Assembly (NCBI RefSeq): GCF_025698545.1
Contig: NC_068570.1
Span: 9,936,001-10,000,000 of the forward strand
Direction: 5' to 3'
Length of the DNA stretch: 64,000 nucleotides
Source: Gossypium raimondii
Lineage: Eukaryota > Streptophyta > Magnoliopsida > Malvales > Malvaceae
Shown: positions 35,571 to 47,159 of the stretch, piece by piece
Layout of the letters: the number at the start of each line of letters is the position of its first letter
Position numbering within the stretch: the first letter of the stretch is position 1
Position numbers and translations under genes: made by a program
The notes under the pieces: generated by a model
What the model saw: the letters and a program-made list of their open reading frames with translations, nothing else
Databases searched by the model: none
Told to the model about the DNA's origin: nothing

Positions 35571-38340
35571 ATTTAGGAATTTTCGTTCTCGAAAATCTTA
35601 CCAGATAATAGATTAATGATTTGCTTCCACACATTACATTTCAAATTTACACATGATTTTGGACTTTCATATCTTTTATAGATAATCACATAAATTCATA
35701 AGAAAATCAGGATAGCGATATTTCAGCATCTGAAGCTATATAAAGTATCGAAAAATTACAATCCATATAGAATGATATCCATTCCTATGATAAAAGAAAA
35801 TGTCTAGAAAGATCAATGTCACTCATAATTAATGGAATCCAAAGTAACAGAAGCAATATGATCTTCACGTATATTCAATAGAACAATAACCAGTAAAAAC
35901 AAAATATTAGCCTCACTCAGACTTTACCGTCGATTTTCATATTCACACAAGGGAATAAATACCAAAAAAAAATGGCAATGTCGAATATAACCCAAACAAA
36001 CCAATAATTCTTTCATCTATTAATATGTTTAACTAATGTTCTCATACGATAAGAATTCTTTTTGAAACAAAACAATCACATATACTTCTGAGGATAATTT
36101 GTACACAGAGAATGTCTAAAAAGAATCATATTAATTACCCCATTATAGCTACTGTTCTCAGTTATTAATACAATACAAACATTACTCAATTGTCTAATTC
36201 TGTCATCAGAATTTTCACATTATCTCTTTACTAACAGAAATCGATCCAGAAAAACTTTCGATTAATTCTTTCTTTAAATAAAATACCTGAATAAATCATT
36301 TAATCGGATTTAACTTCTTTTGTGACTGTAACTTTGCATAATTTGAGTAGTTTTCAGAACTATCCAATATCTCTCTTTTTATATTGTCTTCATTTGCTAA
36401 TTCATTCACTTTTCCGACCACATTATTAATCTTCCGTAAACAAACTTTTGTAACACTACACTCGTAAGCTTATTCAACCAACATCTTACAAATTTCATTG
36501 TAACATTTTACTGATATGGGGGGTGAGTGTAGTAAAGCCTCAAATTTATCTTACACATAAATGCGCATAACACATACTATCACAAATAGCCAATTCATTA
36601 CTAATTTCACATTCTCAAACCATTTAATAAACATTTTCTTTTAATCACTTTTGTTCTCAACACATAATTCATATGCCAACTTAAATCACTAATTCACAAT
36701 CGAAATTTCTATATAGCATCATAATCCAAATATCACAACTCATGTACTCATATAATTATAACATTTATCAATAACAAAATGTTATACTCTTTGGTCCATG
36801 CCTTTATGAGTTTTAACTCAAAATCAATACATTTTCACTCAAACATTTAAGTGTTTACTTCTATACTGTCAGAATTAATTCAGTTGAAAAACATATTTGT
36901 CTCATCAAGATAATTTTCGTCATAAAACAATACTGATGAGGGGGTGATGGTGAGGACATAAAGCTTTTAACTTACTCTCATAGATACACATATATATATG
37001 ACTTTGCATTCATCATCAATGTAATAGCATCATAACCACGTAGTTCATTCCAAACAAATTAACACATCTATTTATTATGAATATTTTCTGTCACCCACAA
37101 TTTCACACAATGAATTTACTTACTCGAGCTCAATACTAATATCTATTTTAATTTTGATACTTAGCTTCTATTTTACTTACCGACATTTATTCAATTAGAG
37201 AACGTCTTACAGAATTGAGTACTTTATTTTCTTTATGCCATAGTCCAACTATGGTCTTACACATATTTACATATTGATGCCATATCCCAGCTATGGTCTT
37301 ACACAGTAGCACATATCACACCGATGTCATATCCCAGATATGGTCTTATACGGAAATCACATATCACATGTTGCCATGGTCCAACCATGGTCCTTTTCGT
37401 TAATTCATCACATATCACTGAACGAAAGTACTCATTCTTGCGTTCTACTCAATTTAAGCTTCCAATTCAATTTTCATACTATTATAATATTCATGGTTTA
37501 ATAGTAAAGACATAAAACAAAATATCTTATTATCTTTAACTTAACAATTAAAAATAAAATTCTACCATATGCACGTACTGATTTCACTTATTCTAACAGA
37601 TATACATAAACACACATTCCATCTATTTAAGTAAATTCGCACCATATTCACTTAATCAAATATGTTGAGTATATAGCATCATATAATCACCAACATATTT
37701 GGATGAGCTTATCACAATATAAGCTTTTTTTAACTTATGATCATCTCTTTTCATACTTTCTGAAATATAGAATTTTTTTTTCATTTCGACTATCTATCTT
37801 CATACTCATAAGTGCACTGAATTTATTCTCTTAGCTAAGGACATGCTTAGTTACATATAACTCAAATCGCATCTCGATAATTCAATTCACTTTAATAAAA
37901 CAACTGTATTGATTTCAACTATCAAACACTCACATATCAAGATACTATTTTCTTCATGCTGAGGATACAACTCAAACATACAATCTTTCAACATTCTTTT
38001 ACCATGCAAACCAAATATCCTTCAACCGTATTAGTGGAAACAGATATTTTGATTGAACTCATTAACTTTAATCAAATTTACTTGAGGAAAAAGTCAATCA
38101 TATAATTTTAAGTTCATGCTTTCATTATTTATCCCTTTCTAAATTTCGTTTCTTCATAAACACATTTCAATTACCTCAATATAAATTTTCAGCATTATTG
38201 AAAGCAACATGGTTAGAAGTTATCTCTGTCTTAACAGAACAATTTCCTTAGAGCCAGAAGGCATTACACTATCACGAGTAATAATATGACATATATAGCT
38301 AAACTCACATATGCTATGTTAGTTCGAGAACCGACTCAAC
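35571..38340 (-). other. Internal non-coding region of the LARD-like element
   Basis: About 2.8 kb without any retroviral domain in any frame. A tandem array at about 37234-37395 has units such as CCATAGTCCAACTATGG and CCATGGTCCAACCATGG, each an inverted repeat, spaced about 45-50 bp apart. The rest is AT-rich, unstructured sequence. Confidence 0.7.
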
Positions 38341-38344
38341 CATA

Positions 38345-38356
38345 GCTCTGATACCA
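38345..38356 (-). other. Primer-binding site of the non-coding element
   Basis: GCTCTGATACCA on the plus strand is the reverse complement of TGGTATCAGAGC, the initiator-methionine-tRNA site. The five-base gap to the LTR end (38362) is the same as in the gypsy element at 4253-4259. Confidence 0.9.
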
Positions 38357-38361
38357 CTAAA

Positions 38362-39342
38362 TGTAACACCCTAAACCCGGCCTAAATATTAGGGCCGAAT
38401 CTGGTGATGTCACATTGTAGCACCCCTTACCCGTATTCTATGCTCGAATAGGGTATGAGCCATTACCAGAATAAATACACTTATAAACATATTAAACCAA
38501 GTTATAAAATTTCATCCAAATTAAAAACTTTCAAATTATAATTTTCGAGTCGCTAATTAGGGTTTACGAGGCCCAATACATACCCATTCATATACTCAAT
38601 ATATCCGTTAAATCAATCCAATATTGAAGACTCCACTTTAAGTCAGAATCAATATTAATCACAATCATAAATCTTTTCATGCTATTTTCATATATCACTA
38701 ACCGAACTTTGAATGTCAATTTACGAATATGTAATTCACTAACACATTCTGGTATACACAATGTTTAATTGATGAAATCATTTAATGGAGCTAAATTTCA
38801 TATTGACTCCAAATTTTCTTCTATATCCATAAATGCTTTCACTTACCATTTACCTAACCAATTTCTCGAACCAAGCTATCACACAACAATAATACATCAC
38901 ATGTGCTTCATGAATTCAATATTCAAATCTTATCACCATCAAATCCATGTCATTCGAATACTTAAAGTTTATTCAAGCATATATTATTACGTTTCATATA
39001 CCAAGCATATGTCAAAATTACGAATACGCAATCAATTCATTTGTCATTTATTTGACTATCAAATTAATTTCAAAATTCATAACATTCCATTACTTAAGAT
39101 ATGCCATAAAACACTCATTTAACATAAACTAGCACCATGGCCGAATTTTCAGTATGCTATTTATTCTTTTTCTGAATCACATAGCAAAATATTACAAATA
39201 TGTATATATTTGAATACTATGATTATGCATCAACTTACCAACATGAGTTAATTCATGAGCCACTCATGACATCATTTCATGCCAAATATACCACACGCAT
39301 ATGCTATGAAACTTTATTTTCTCTCATAAGCTTACCACGATA
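38362..39342 (-). repeat. Truncated 5' LTR of the non-coding element
   Basis: Matches 32348 to about 33340 of the complete LTR, including the 54-bp cap (38362-38415). It breaks abruptly after CTTACCACGAT at about 39342, where Tat-like integrase sequence begins. About 2.2 kb of the LTR is lost. Confidence 0.85.
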
Positions 39343-39343
39343 T

Positions 39344-40554
39344 TTGTAATACCAGCAATACTCGGATTCTACTTCAGAAAATGATAAACGGATAATTAGG
39401 AGACTGACTATGAGTTTCTTCTTGGACGGTGATTTTTTGTACAAAAGAGGGCGTGACAAAACTCTGTTGAGATGTGTCCACACAAAAGAGACGAATCAGA
39501 TAATGAAGGAAATCCATGATGAAGAATGTGGAGCACATAGTAACGGACATAAGATGGCAAGGCAAATCATGATGGTTGGATACTTTTGGTTTTGTTAGAA
39601 CGAAATTGTTTAAATTATGCTAAAAAAATGTCATAAATGCCAGATTTATGCAGATAATATTAATGCTCCTCCTACTAATCTTCATGTCTTGGTGCCTCCT
39701 CGGTCGTTCTCAATGTGGGGCATTGATGTTATTGGTCCTATCACACCGAAAACATCAAACGGGTATCGTATCATCTTTGTAGTGATTGATTATCTCACCA
39801 AATGGGTCAAAGTCTCTTCATATGCCAATGTAACTCGATCAGTGATCTACAAATTTCTGAAAAAAGAGGTTATTTATCGATACGTTTTACAGAAAGAATT
39901 ATGTCAGACAATGCCAAGAACTTGAACAACGCCTTAATAGAAGAGGTCTACACACAATTTAAGATCAAGCATCACAATTCTGAGCCATAGCGTCCAAAAA
40001 TGAATGGGGCAGTCGAGGCCGCAAACAAGAATATCAAGATCATTTCCAAGACAACAGAAACGTATAGGGATTGGCATGAGAAACTCTCTTTTGCTTTCCA
40101 TGCATACCGTACATCAGTGTGGACTTCGTCTAGAGCTATTTCATTTTCATTAGTGTATGGCATGGAGGTCATTTTACCTATCGAGGTGCAAATCCCATCT
40201 CTACGAGTGTTGAAGGAGGTGCGACTAGAGGAGGCTGAATGGGTGCAAGAGAGATATGAACAGTTGAATTTAATTGAGGAAAATAGATTAGAAGCTTTAT
40301 GTCATGACTAATTGTATCGGCAAAGAATGATGAGGGCCCATAACAAGAAAGTGCGACCAAGGCAGTTCAGAGAAGGGGTTCTAGTATTGAAGAAGATTAT
40401 GCCATATGTTCATGATCATTGAGGAAAATGGACACCAAAATGGAAGGAACCGTATGTGGTAAAGAAAGCATTCTCTGGTGGATCGTTAATTCTCGTTGAA
40501 ATGGATAGAGACAAGATGTTGAACCTTGTAAATTTTGATGCAATGAAAAAATAG
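39344..40554 (+). pseudogene. Integrase remnant of the Tat/Ogre-like element
   Basis: Pieces in shifting frames encode a gypsy integrase. The region starts with FFLDGDFLYKRGRDKTLLRC and HSNGHKMARQIM, then CHKCQIYAD (part of the zinc finger). The core follows with MWGIDVIGPITPKTSNGYRI, SDNAKNLNN and MNGAVEAANKNIKI, so the D,D,E positions are recognisable. The tail contains VRPRQFREGVLVLKKI and LNLVNFDAMKK before the stop at 40552. No chromodomain is present, which with the NGAVEAANKN signature suggests the non-chromovirus Tat lineage (family knowledge). There are frameshifts and at least three in-frame stops. Confidence 0.82.
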
Positions 40555-42541
40555 TTTGCTTAAAAACTAAGGTTGATTGTTCTTAAAGAGTTATTCACAT
40601 TAAGTAATATCGTCTTTTTCTATTTTTTTTAGAATCTTATTCTCCTTAAGGTTAATTACTAATAAGTTGGTCATATTCAAAGTGACAAATGGCATTTTTG
40701 AAATATCCTTCACTTGAAAAAAATGTCATCCTCTGTTAACCTCTTTGGGCCATCTTGTTTGTTCAAAATTGACCCTTACTGAGGGATTACCCTCCACGTT
40801 GGAAGACAAATTGTGAGGTTTTGAGTATGGATCGATGATTTTACAACATTGTGAAGCAAACATAAAATTGTGCGCAATTCAAATTGAAAAGATGGGCGCA
40901 TTCCCAAGGACTTTTGTGATGAGATTAAACATATTTTGAAATGATAAATGGCATCCTTTTGTTCTTCCCGTCACTTGGAGAAAATCATATCCCTTGCTAC
41001 ACCATTTTGAGCCTTATGTATTTTCTTTATGAACCCTAATTAAAGTCATCCATTGAACATTATAGATTAACAAGAAAGATCATGAAGAATGAAAGCAAAA
41101 TTCTAAATTCTTAATCTCATTTCCAAAAAACAAAAAAATAAGAAATAGGGAAGGTGAATAAGAAAAAAAAAGAAATAGGAGTAAGAATGAAAAAAAGTGA
41201 TTGGGAGATGGAAGGAGCAATCAAAAATTTAAAATAACTCATCATGGTCTTTATACTATTTCACATAATATATATATTTTAGCCTGGAAAACCTTTCTCT
41301 GATTCACCCTTAACCCTTAGGCCATGTTACAACCCTTAAAAGACCATTTTGACCGAATATATTTGTTCAAATCAAGAAGTTAATCCTTGGGAAATTGTGA
41401 CGTCTTCAAGAGCATAAAAAGAAGATGAAATCTAGGATGAAAACTCAGAAATGAGCAGTCTAGAGAGATTTCTATAAAAAAAGATATGAGATGCCCTGGA
41501 GGATAATGAAGATTTTTAGATGAAATTGATCCTTCGATACGAGCCCTGAAGTCATCTATTTGAGCCTATTTTAGCCATTTCTTTGGCACCCAAAATTGAG
41601 CTGACACTATAATCTTGGAACAAGTCCATCTTTGATTGCTCATGGCCAGTTTAAATAAGGGAATTAAATTTCTTGGAAAATGTAAGAGTCTATAGAAAGA
41701 ATATTTTGCCTAAATAAAAAAATAAAAAAAACCAAAAAAAAAGAGAGAAAAAAATAGAAAGAGAAAGAGAAAGGAGCTACAATGAAGAATATCTACTTTA
41801 AAAATGCAATTTTGCAAAAGAGCATGGTATACGGTTCACAGTCGAAATAGTCCAAAGTCAGGAAAAGAAAATTTGGCTTCACAAGAATTAACGAGTTGAC
41901 TCTCAATGCAAGAAATTTATGTTACAATGGTGGATTTATGAAATCCATAATACCAAGTTTGTTAAGTGAATTATCATCTAAGAATTTAAATTACGGGTCA
42001 TAAAATTATTTTGAAATTTGTTAAGGTGATATCCCATGAAATTTAATTTTCATGATCTATTGTGTGTGGATAAGGATTTGATCTTTTCAACCTAAAAAAA
42101 TGATTCTCAGAAACATGACATTTTATAAAAAAAAATTCAAGAAATGAAGAAAGAAAAGCATTCATTGCATTTAGAGGCCCAAGTGTGAAGGTCTATTTAC
42201 TTTTCATTGCATTTAGAGGCCCAGGTGTGAAGGTCCATCTACTTTTCATTGCATTGTATATGAAGGCATAGGTGTGAAATCTATTTACATTTCTTTTGCA
42301 TTCCCATTTCAAAGATTTGGTTGTGAGGTCTGAATTTATCTTGTTCAACTCTTCATGCTTTGATGGTTTGATATCTATTTTTCTAGTTATGGATAACATA
42401 ACATGTGTTGATTTGTTTCAATTTTGGTAATTGTAAAATCTGTTATTCCTTACACTGCAATGTTGAATGGGATTTGATAGTGGTTAGGTGTCTATGTCTT
42501 TGTACATTCCTTGCTATGCAAGCCACGAACAAAGGGGTAGC
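40555..42541 (+). other. 3' untranslated part of the Tat-like element
   Basis: About 2 kb of noncoding, often purine-rich DNA (for example 41690-41780) between integrase and 3' LTR. Three 42-bp tandem units begin at 42163, 42205 and 42247 (CATTGCATTTAGAGGCCCA-type). A purine tract (AAAGGGGTAGC) ends it. Confidence 0.6.
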
Positions 42542-43638
42542 TATAGACACCTATTTTTGTCCGAGCCTAATTGGAGGCCCATTTGTTTCCTTTAAATTTT
42601 TGTTCTTTCTTCGGCCCGTTTGAGGCCCATCTAATTTTGGTCAATTGGAGGTATTTGTTTTTCTTTTCTTTTTCTTTCCCTTTTGAGCCTGTCAAGAGCT
42701 CATATTATTATTATTATTATTACTACTACTATTATTATTAAATATCATTAGCATATTTTTTTACGAGTAAACAAGATTGAAAAACAATATATATATACAT
42801 GAAAATATATATATACATGAAATGAAAGAAAAAAAAGCAGGCGGCTTTTCATATTCTGTTTTCAATCATGCTATTTCATTTTCATTTTCTTTTCTTTTCT
42901 TTTTGCCATAGACATGTCATGATGGATTAGGTTTTGGGCTCCAATGAAGGGGTTGTCACTGGACCGTCAATCCTCCGCCCATAACAACTCCAAAAATCCC
43001 GTCTTTTTCCCTTTTCCTTTTTAAAAAATAAAGGTTTTTTAAATAAAAAAAGCTTGATCATAGGAAAAGTTTTGACTTTTTAAAAAAAATAGTTTAGATT
43101 TTTAAAATAAAAATATGATAAAGGAAAAGCTTAAATTTTTAAAACAAAGTTTTGATTTTTTTTTCAACTATTTCGAAATAAAGCTTTGGTTTTTAAGAAA
43201 AATGGTGATTTTAAAATTAAAAAGAAAAAGAGAAAGTTTAAATTTTTAAAATAAAAATTTATTTTTTAGTCATTTTAAAGGAAAAGTTTAAAATTTTTAA
43301 AACAAAGTTTTGATCTTTTTAACTATTTCAAAATAAAACTTTGATTTTTAAGAAAAGTAGTGATTTTTTTAAAGAAAACTTTGATTTTGTAATAAAAAAA
43401 ACGGCCACCGTATATGGTGGCTCCACCACCGGAGGTCAGAGAGTCGTTGGGCTCTCCAGTGGTGGAGCCATGGCCAACATAGAAAGATAAAGAGAAGGAG
43501 GAAGAGTTTTTTTTTAAATGAGGTTAAAAATGAAAGAATGAGTAGATTTCTCCTATTTATAGGTGCCAAAAAGGATAATTTATTCTCAACCCCTTACTTT
43601 TTAAATTTACAAAAAAATACCCTATTTTTTGCAGTGCA
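42542..43638 (+). repeat. 3' LTR of the Tat-like element
   Basis: Starts TATAGACACC (TG changed to TA) and matches 31252-32339 in order. It includes an (ATT)n(ACT)n microsatellite at 42702-42740 and a conserved CGGTGGCTCCACCACCGG-like dyad near 43415. The right end is uncertain: GCAGTGCA at 43638 or TTTACA at about 43656. Confidence 0.7.
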
Positions 43639-43656
43639 TACTCTGGCCTATTTACA

Positions 43657-46600
43657 CCCATGACCTTTTTGTTTATTCAAACCTTTGATTTAATCTAGAA
43701 TTTTAAAATTAAAAGCAAATTAATTGCTACATCAGTCCTCTGTCTTCCACATTTTTTTATTATTTCCCTTTTTTAAAGAGTTTTAACTTTTCATTAATTT
43801 TAGCAAATTTAATTAATTTTCCTATTTCATTAATTTTAAATTTATTATTCCTTCTCCGTCTTAAAATACTCTCTCAATTCACCCAAAATTATTCTCAAAT
43901 GTAGCCAAAAATATTCGAAATTTCTCAAGATTCTTGAATCAAGATTTTCAATCAAATGATTTAGAATGAATCAAAGGTAATTATTATTTCTAAACTTATT
44001 TTTATGATGATTAGAAGCATATTTACATGATTTGAGTGATAATTACTTTATTTTTTTATTAATGTCATCTTCTTGAAAAGCTTAAGGTGCTTTAATGGAG
44101 GATCTTGAATTTTGAGAGGAAATTCACAAATCAATGGATGTTTCAACTCAAAATGGATCTATTAAAAGGTTTTTGGTCTTATTTATCAAGATTAAACATG
44201 ATTTGTGAGGTAATTTGAAGAAATTTGAATTTCATCATCTTCATGAACTGATTTTTCAGATTTTTGTAAAATTGATTTAAATGTGAAATTGATGCTTAGT
44301 ATATGTTTATTTGGTCTAGTATTAATGTTTGGAAGTGATTAAAAGGGTTGGAGTGATCGATTTTGTGAGGAATTGAGTTTTCGACTTGATGATACAAATC
44401 CGGTAAGATAACTTTGAGTGAGAATTCCGTGTAGCCTAGTTGATGAAATTTTATGTTTATTATATCTTTTGAAAGGTAGTAATATCTATTTTATCTCTGT
44501 TGAAGCTCTAAATCTTAAAGAAGATCAAGCAATCGAAATTGAAACATGGATTTGCTTGGTTGATCACTTGGTTGTGGTTGAGTTATTTGTGTGGTGAGTG
44601 TTATTAAAGGGTGATTTGGTAAATTGACCCTCACTTATGCTTAATTGGATGATTAATTACTGGTTGCAAATATTTAATTAAGTTTTGGGTGGTTAATTTT
44701 GCAAGATTATTGATATATGTTTAAGTAATGAAATTTTTGTTAAGTGTTGGTAAGTGAGCATCTAGTGATTTTATGTGCTTGATTTGATTGATTATAATGG
44801 TGAACTAAGCAAGTATGCTGGAGTTTTTGGTTCACGGTATATTGATATTTCAGTTGATAAATAAAAATTGATATTAGGTAATTGGTATGGTATATTTAAT
44901 TTGATGTTCAAATGGCTATGTTACATGATTCACATATGCATTTTGGCACTTTAAATTGAGCAAATTATTGATTGAAATTATGTTATGATTGATTGATTAT
45001 ATTGGCATTATAGCATGGTGGATCCATTGAATATAGTTGGCATGCCATAGGATTTGTGAAATACTCACCATATTGATATGTTATTTGTGAGAAATAGGGC
45101 TCTAGGTGGATTGATTGGGAGTAGATAAAGGAGTGTTGAGCTTGTGTCTCCACTCAACGGGACTGATTTGAGGCGATATAAGAGAGCGTATGGCCACGGC
45201 CTGCTCAATTCGGGACTAATTCTGATTTTGATTGGGAGTAAAGAGATTCTTTTATCCGATGTATGATCACCCGATTAAGCCATGATTGTATATACCAACA
45301 TAAATGTATGAAATGTTATATGCTAAATTGATGATTATACGCCATGATTAATTATGATTTTGATACATGGTTGAGCATATGATATTGAACTATTATGGAT
45401 TGATATTGTGACTGAAAATTTGTATTTGATTGGTTTCGATATAAACATGATTTGGGTGCTAATTTACTCGTCATTTTATTAACGTTCACTAAGCTTTTTA
45501 AGCTCACACCCTCACAATTCGTGCAGATAATTGTCGGGCTTGAGGAGCTGAGGAGCCGAGCAAAAAAGTTCCAAGAGATATAGGCTTGGTAGAGACTTTA
45601 ATACACATTTTAAAGACTGCAATTGGGCATTATGGAACTCCTAAGAATTAGTTTGATTTTCGTTGTAATTCGACTTTGGACATTTATTTTGGATGGTTTT
45701 ATAATAATTTTGAGGCACGTTTGAGTTTAATTATTGAATGATTTACGGTGTATTGTTGCTTGATAACACAGTGTGTGAAGCATGAAATTTTTACTAACGA
45801 TTGTTTAAATGAAACTTCCATGGAATGGTTTACTAGCCACTAAGGTACGCCAATTGTTTGATTTATTCAGTGTTTGATGTGCACGAAATTAATTGCCTAA
45901 TTCTATTTTATTTGATGCTTAATTGATGTGAACAAATTCAATTGAAGGTGTATGTAAATATATGTTAATTAATCGTAGTTAAATCGGGTTTAATTGGTCA
46001 TTAAAATATGTAAAATCGAGTTTTAAAATGAGTTTTTCGTAAAAATAGGTGCAGTGATTTTCACACGTATGTGTGCCTGTCCACACGGATGTGTGCCTGT
46101 CCACACGCGGGCATGTGGGTAAGTGACACTGGCGTGTGGAAACTAGAACTATCACACATGGACATATGGGATTTCTACACGGGCGTGTGCGATCTACCTA
46201 AAAGTTTTTCATGACACAAACACGATCATTTAATGACACATGGCCTGGGGGACACAGCCGTGTGAGTTTTGGGGGGTTTAAATTTTTATTTTTTTAAATT
46301 GGTATTCTAATTTGTTTAAGTTACAATTTAGTCCTGAAATGGATTAGTCTAATTAGAGCCCTAGATGATAAGGAAACTTGGTAAAATTTTAGGATTAGTC
46401 TCATAATGGGTAAAATTAGATAGAAACACACTTAATTTGTAATTCAAAATAGGTATTGATAGTTTGTATTTGTTACAATTTAGTCCCTAATGGTAAAACT
46501 TGAATTAGACATAGCAAACAAACTTAATTTAAGTTGAAAATTTTAGGCTTGCATAATTTTGACTAAAAGGAGGTCGGTAAACATTTAGATCTAAAATCGA

Positions 46601-46842
46601 GTTAGTTTTACCATAGGTGGTAAAATGACAAAAATGCCCTTAGTTTAAATTACCTAGAAAAGTTTAAAATTGGCTCATAATTTGCTTCCGCATTAATAAT
46701 TAATTAATATCTAGATAAGATTAAGGTGTTCTAAGGTCAAGGTGTGTCTTGAGTGGTCGTTAGCTAGAGAGTCGTTTAGGTGGCTAATGTAACGCTTCGG
46801 ATTCGGGTCAATCCATCCCTGTCAGGTTTGGGGTGTCACACT
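43657..46842. repeat. LTR-like dispersed repeat, no gene
   Basis: About 3.2 kb noncoding. It contains AGCTCACACCCTCACAATTC and a GCAGATAATTGTCGGGCTTG motif at 45505-45545, features I associate with cotton gypsy LTRs. CACACG/CGTGTG dyads lie at 46050-46265 and a terminal block TGTAACGCTTCGG..GGGGTGTCACA at about 46790-46842. A part near 43870-44000 resembles, inverted, sequence at 12712-12748 plus 19155-19290. Probably a solo LTR, but its left boundary is not seen. Confidence 0.45.
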
Positions 46843-47159
46843 ATAACCTTTCCCACACGTAATCGTACTCTCGAACCTGAAATTTAGTGATGAGATCGAG
46901 TCTAGACTCTTAGGATTTTTCCTTAATATTAATTCTAGACTTTTAGACGATACGTGACTAACCAACCTAGTCCTAATTGGTTAGTGGCAACTCTACATTA
47001 AGTTGGGCCATTTGTGTCTAGCTTTGTTTACTAAGCCCCCGAACTTTATGTAGGCAATGTTATGACATACAATATAGCCCAGAATGAAATAACTAAGTTT
47101 GTGCATAATTGTATATTATTAATTCTATCTATATTAACCATTGTTTCCACTCCTGACTT
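46843..47159. other. Spacer, no gene seen
   Basis: No frame or repeat that I recognise; lies between the LTR-like repeat and a LINE fragment. Confidence 0.4.

Larger units (their letters stand above)
32348..39342 (-). mobile_element. Large non-coding LTR retrotransposon (LARD-like), 5' LTR truncated
   Basis: Read on the minus strand: truncated 5' LTR (39342-38362), initiator-methionine primer-binding site (38356-38345), about 2.8 kb internal DNA with no gag-pol frame, purine tract (35570-35561), and a complete 3' LTR of about 3.2 kb (35560-32348). Such elements cannot move by themselves and must borrow proteins. The shared primer site and 54-bp LTR cap (see 32348-32401) point to the gypsy family at 1718-10662 as a possible helper; this is inference. 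CTCTG precedes the left boundary, matching ACTCTG after the other Tat LTR, so it inserted at the end of the Tat 5' LTR. Confidence 0.8.
31252..43638 (+). mobile_element. Remnant of a Tat/Ogre-like Ty3/gypsy element with a nested insertion
   Basis: Two related LTR-like blocks (31252-32339 and 42542-43638) begin TGTAGACACCTATTTTTGT or close to it. They share GGCCCATTTGTT, CGGCTCCACCACCGGAGG and TTTATAGGTGCCA. A purine tract (AAAGGGGTAGC, about 42531-42541) precedes the second, so the element runs on the plus strand. Only an integrase-like region (39344-40554) remains; gag, protease and reverse transcriptase are absent. A non-coding element (32348-39342) occupies the front half. The blocks are clearly diverged by eye (old), and I cannot identify a convincing target duplication. 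The possibility that the two LTRs came from different copies is not excluded. Confidence 0.65.

Noticed and set aside
31252..43656. Target-site duplication for the Tat-like element (CCAT near 31248-31251 and CCCAT near 43657)
   Set aside because: Only four matching bases and an uncertain LTR end; not strong enough to claim.
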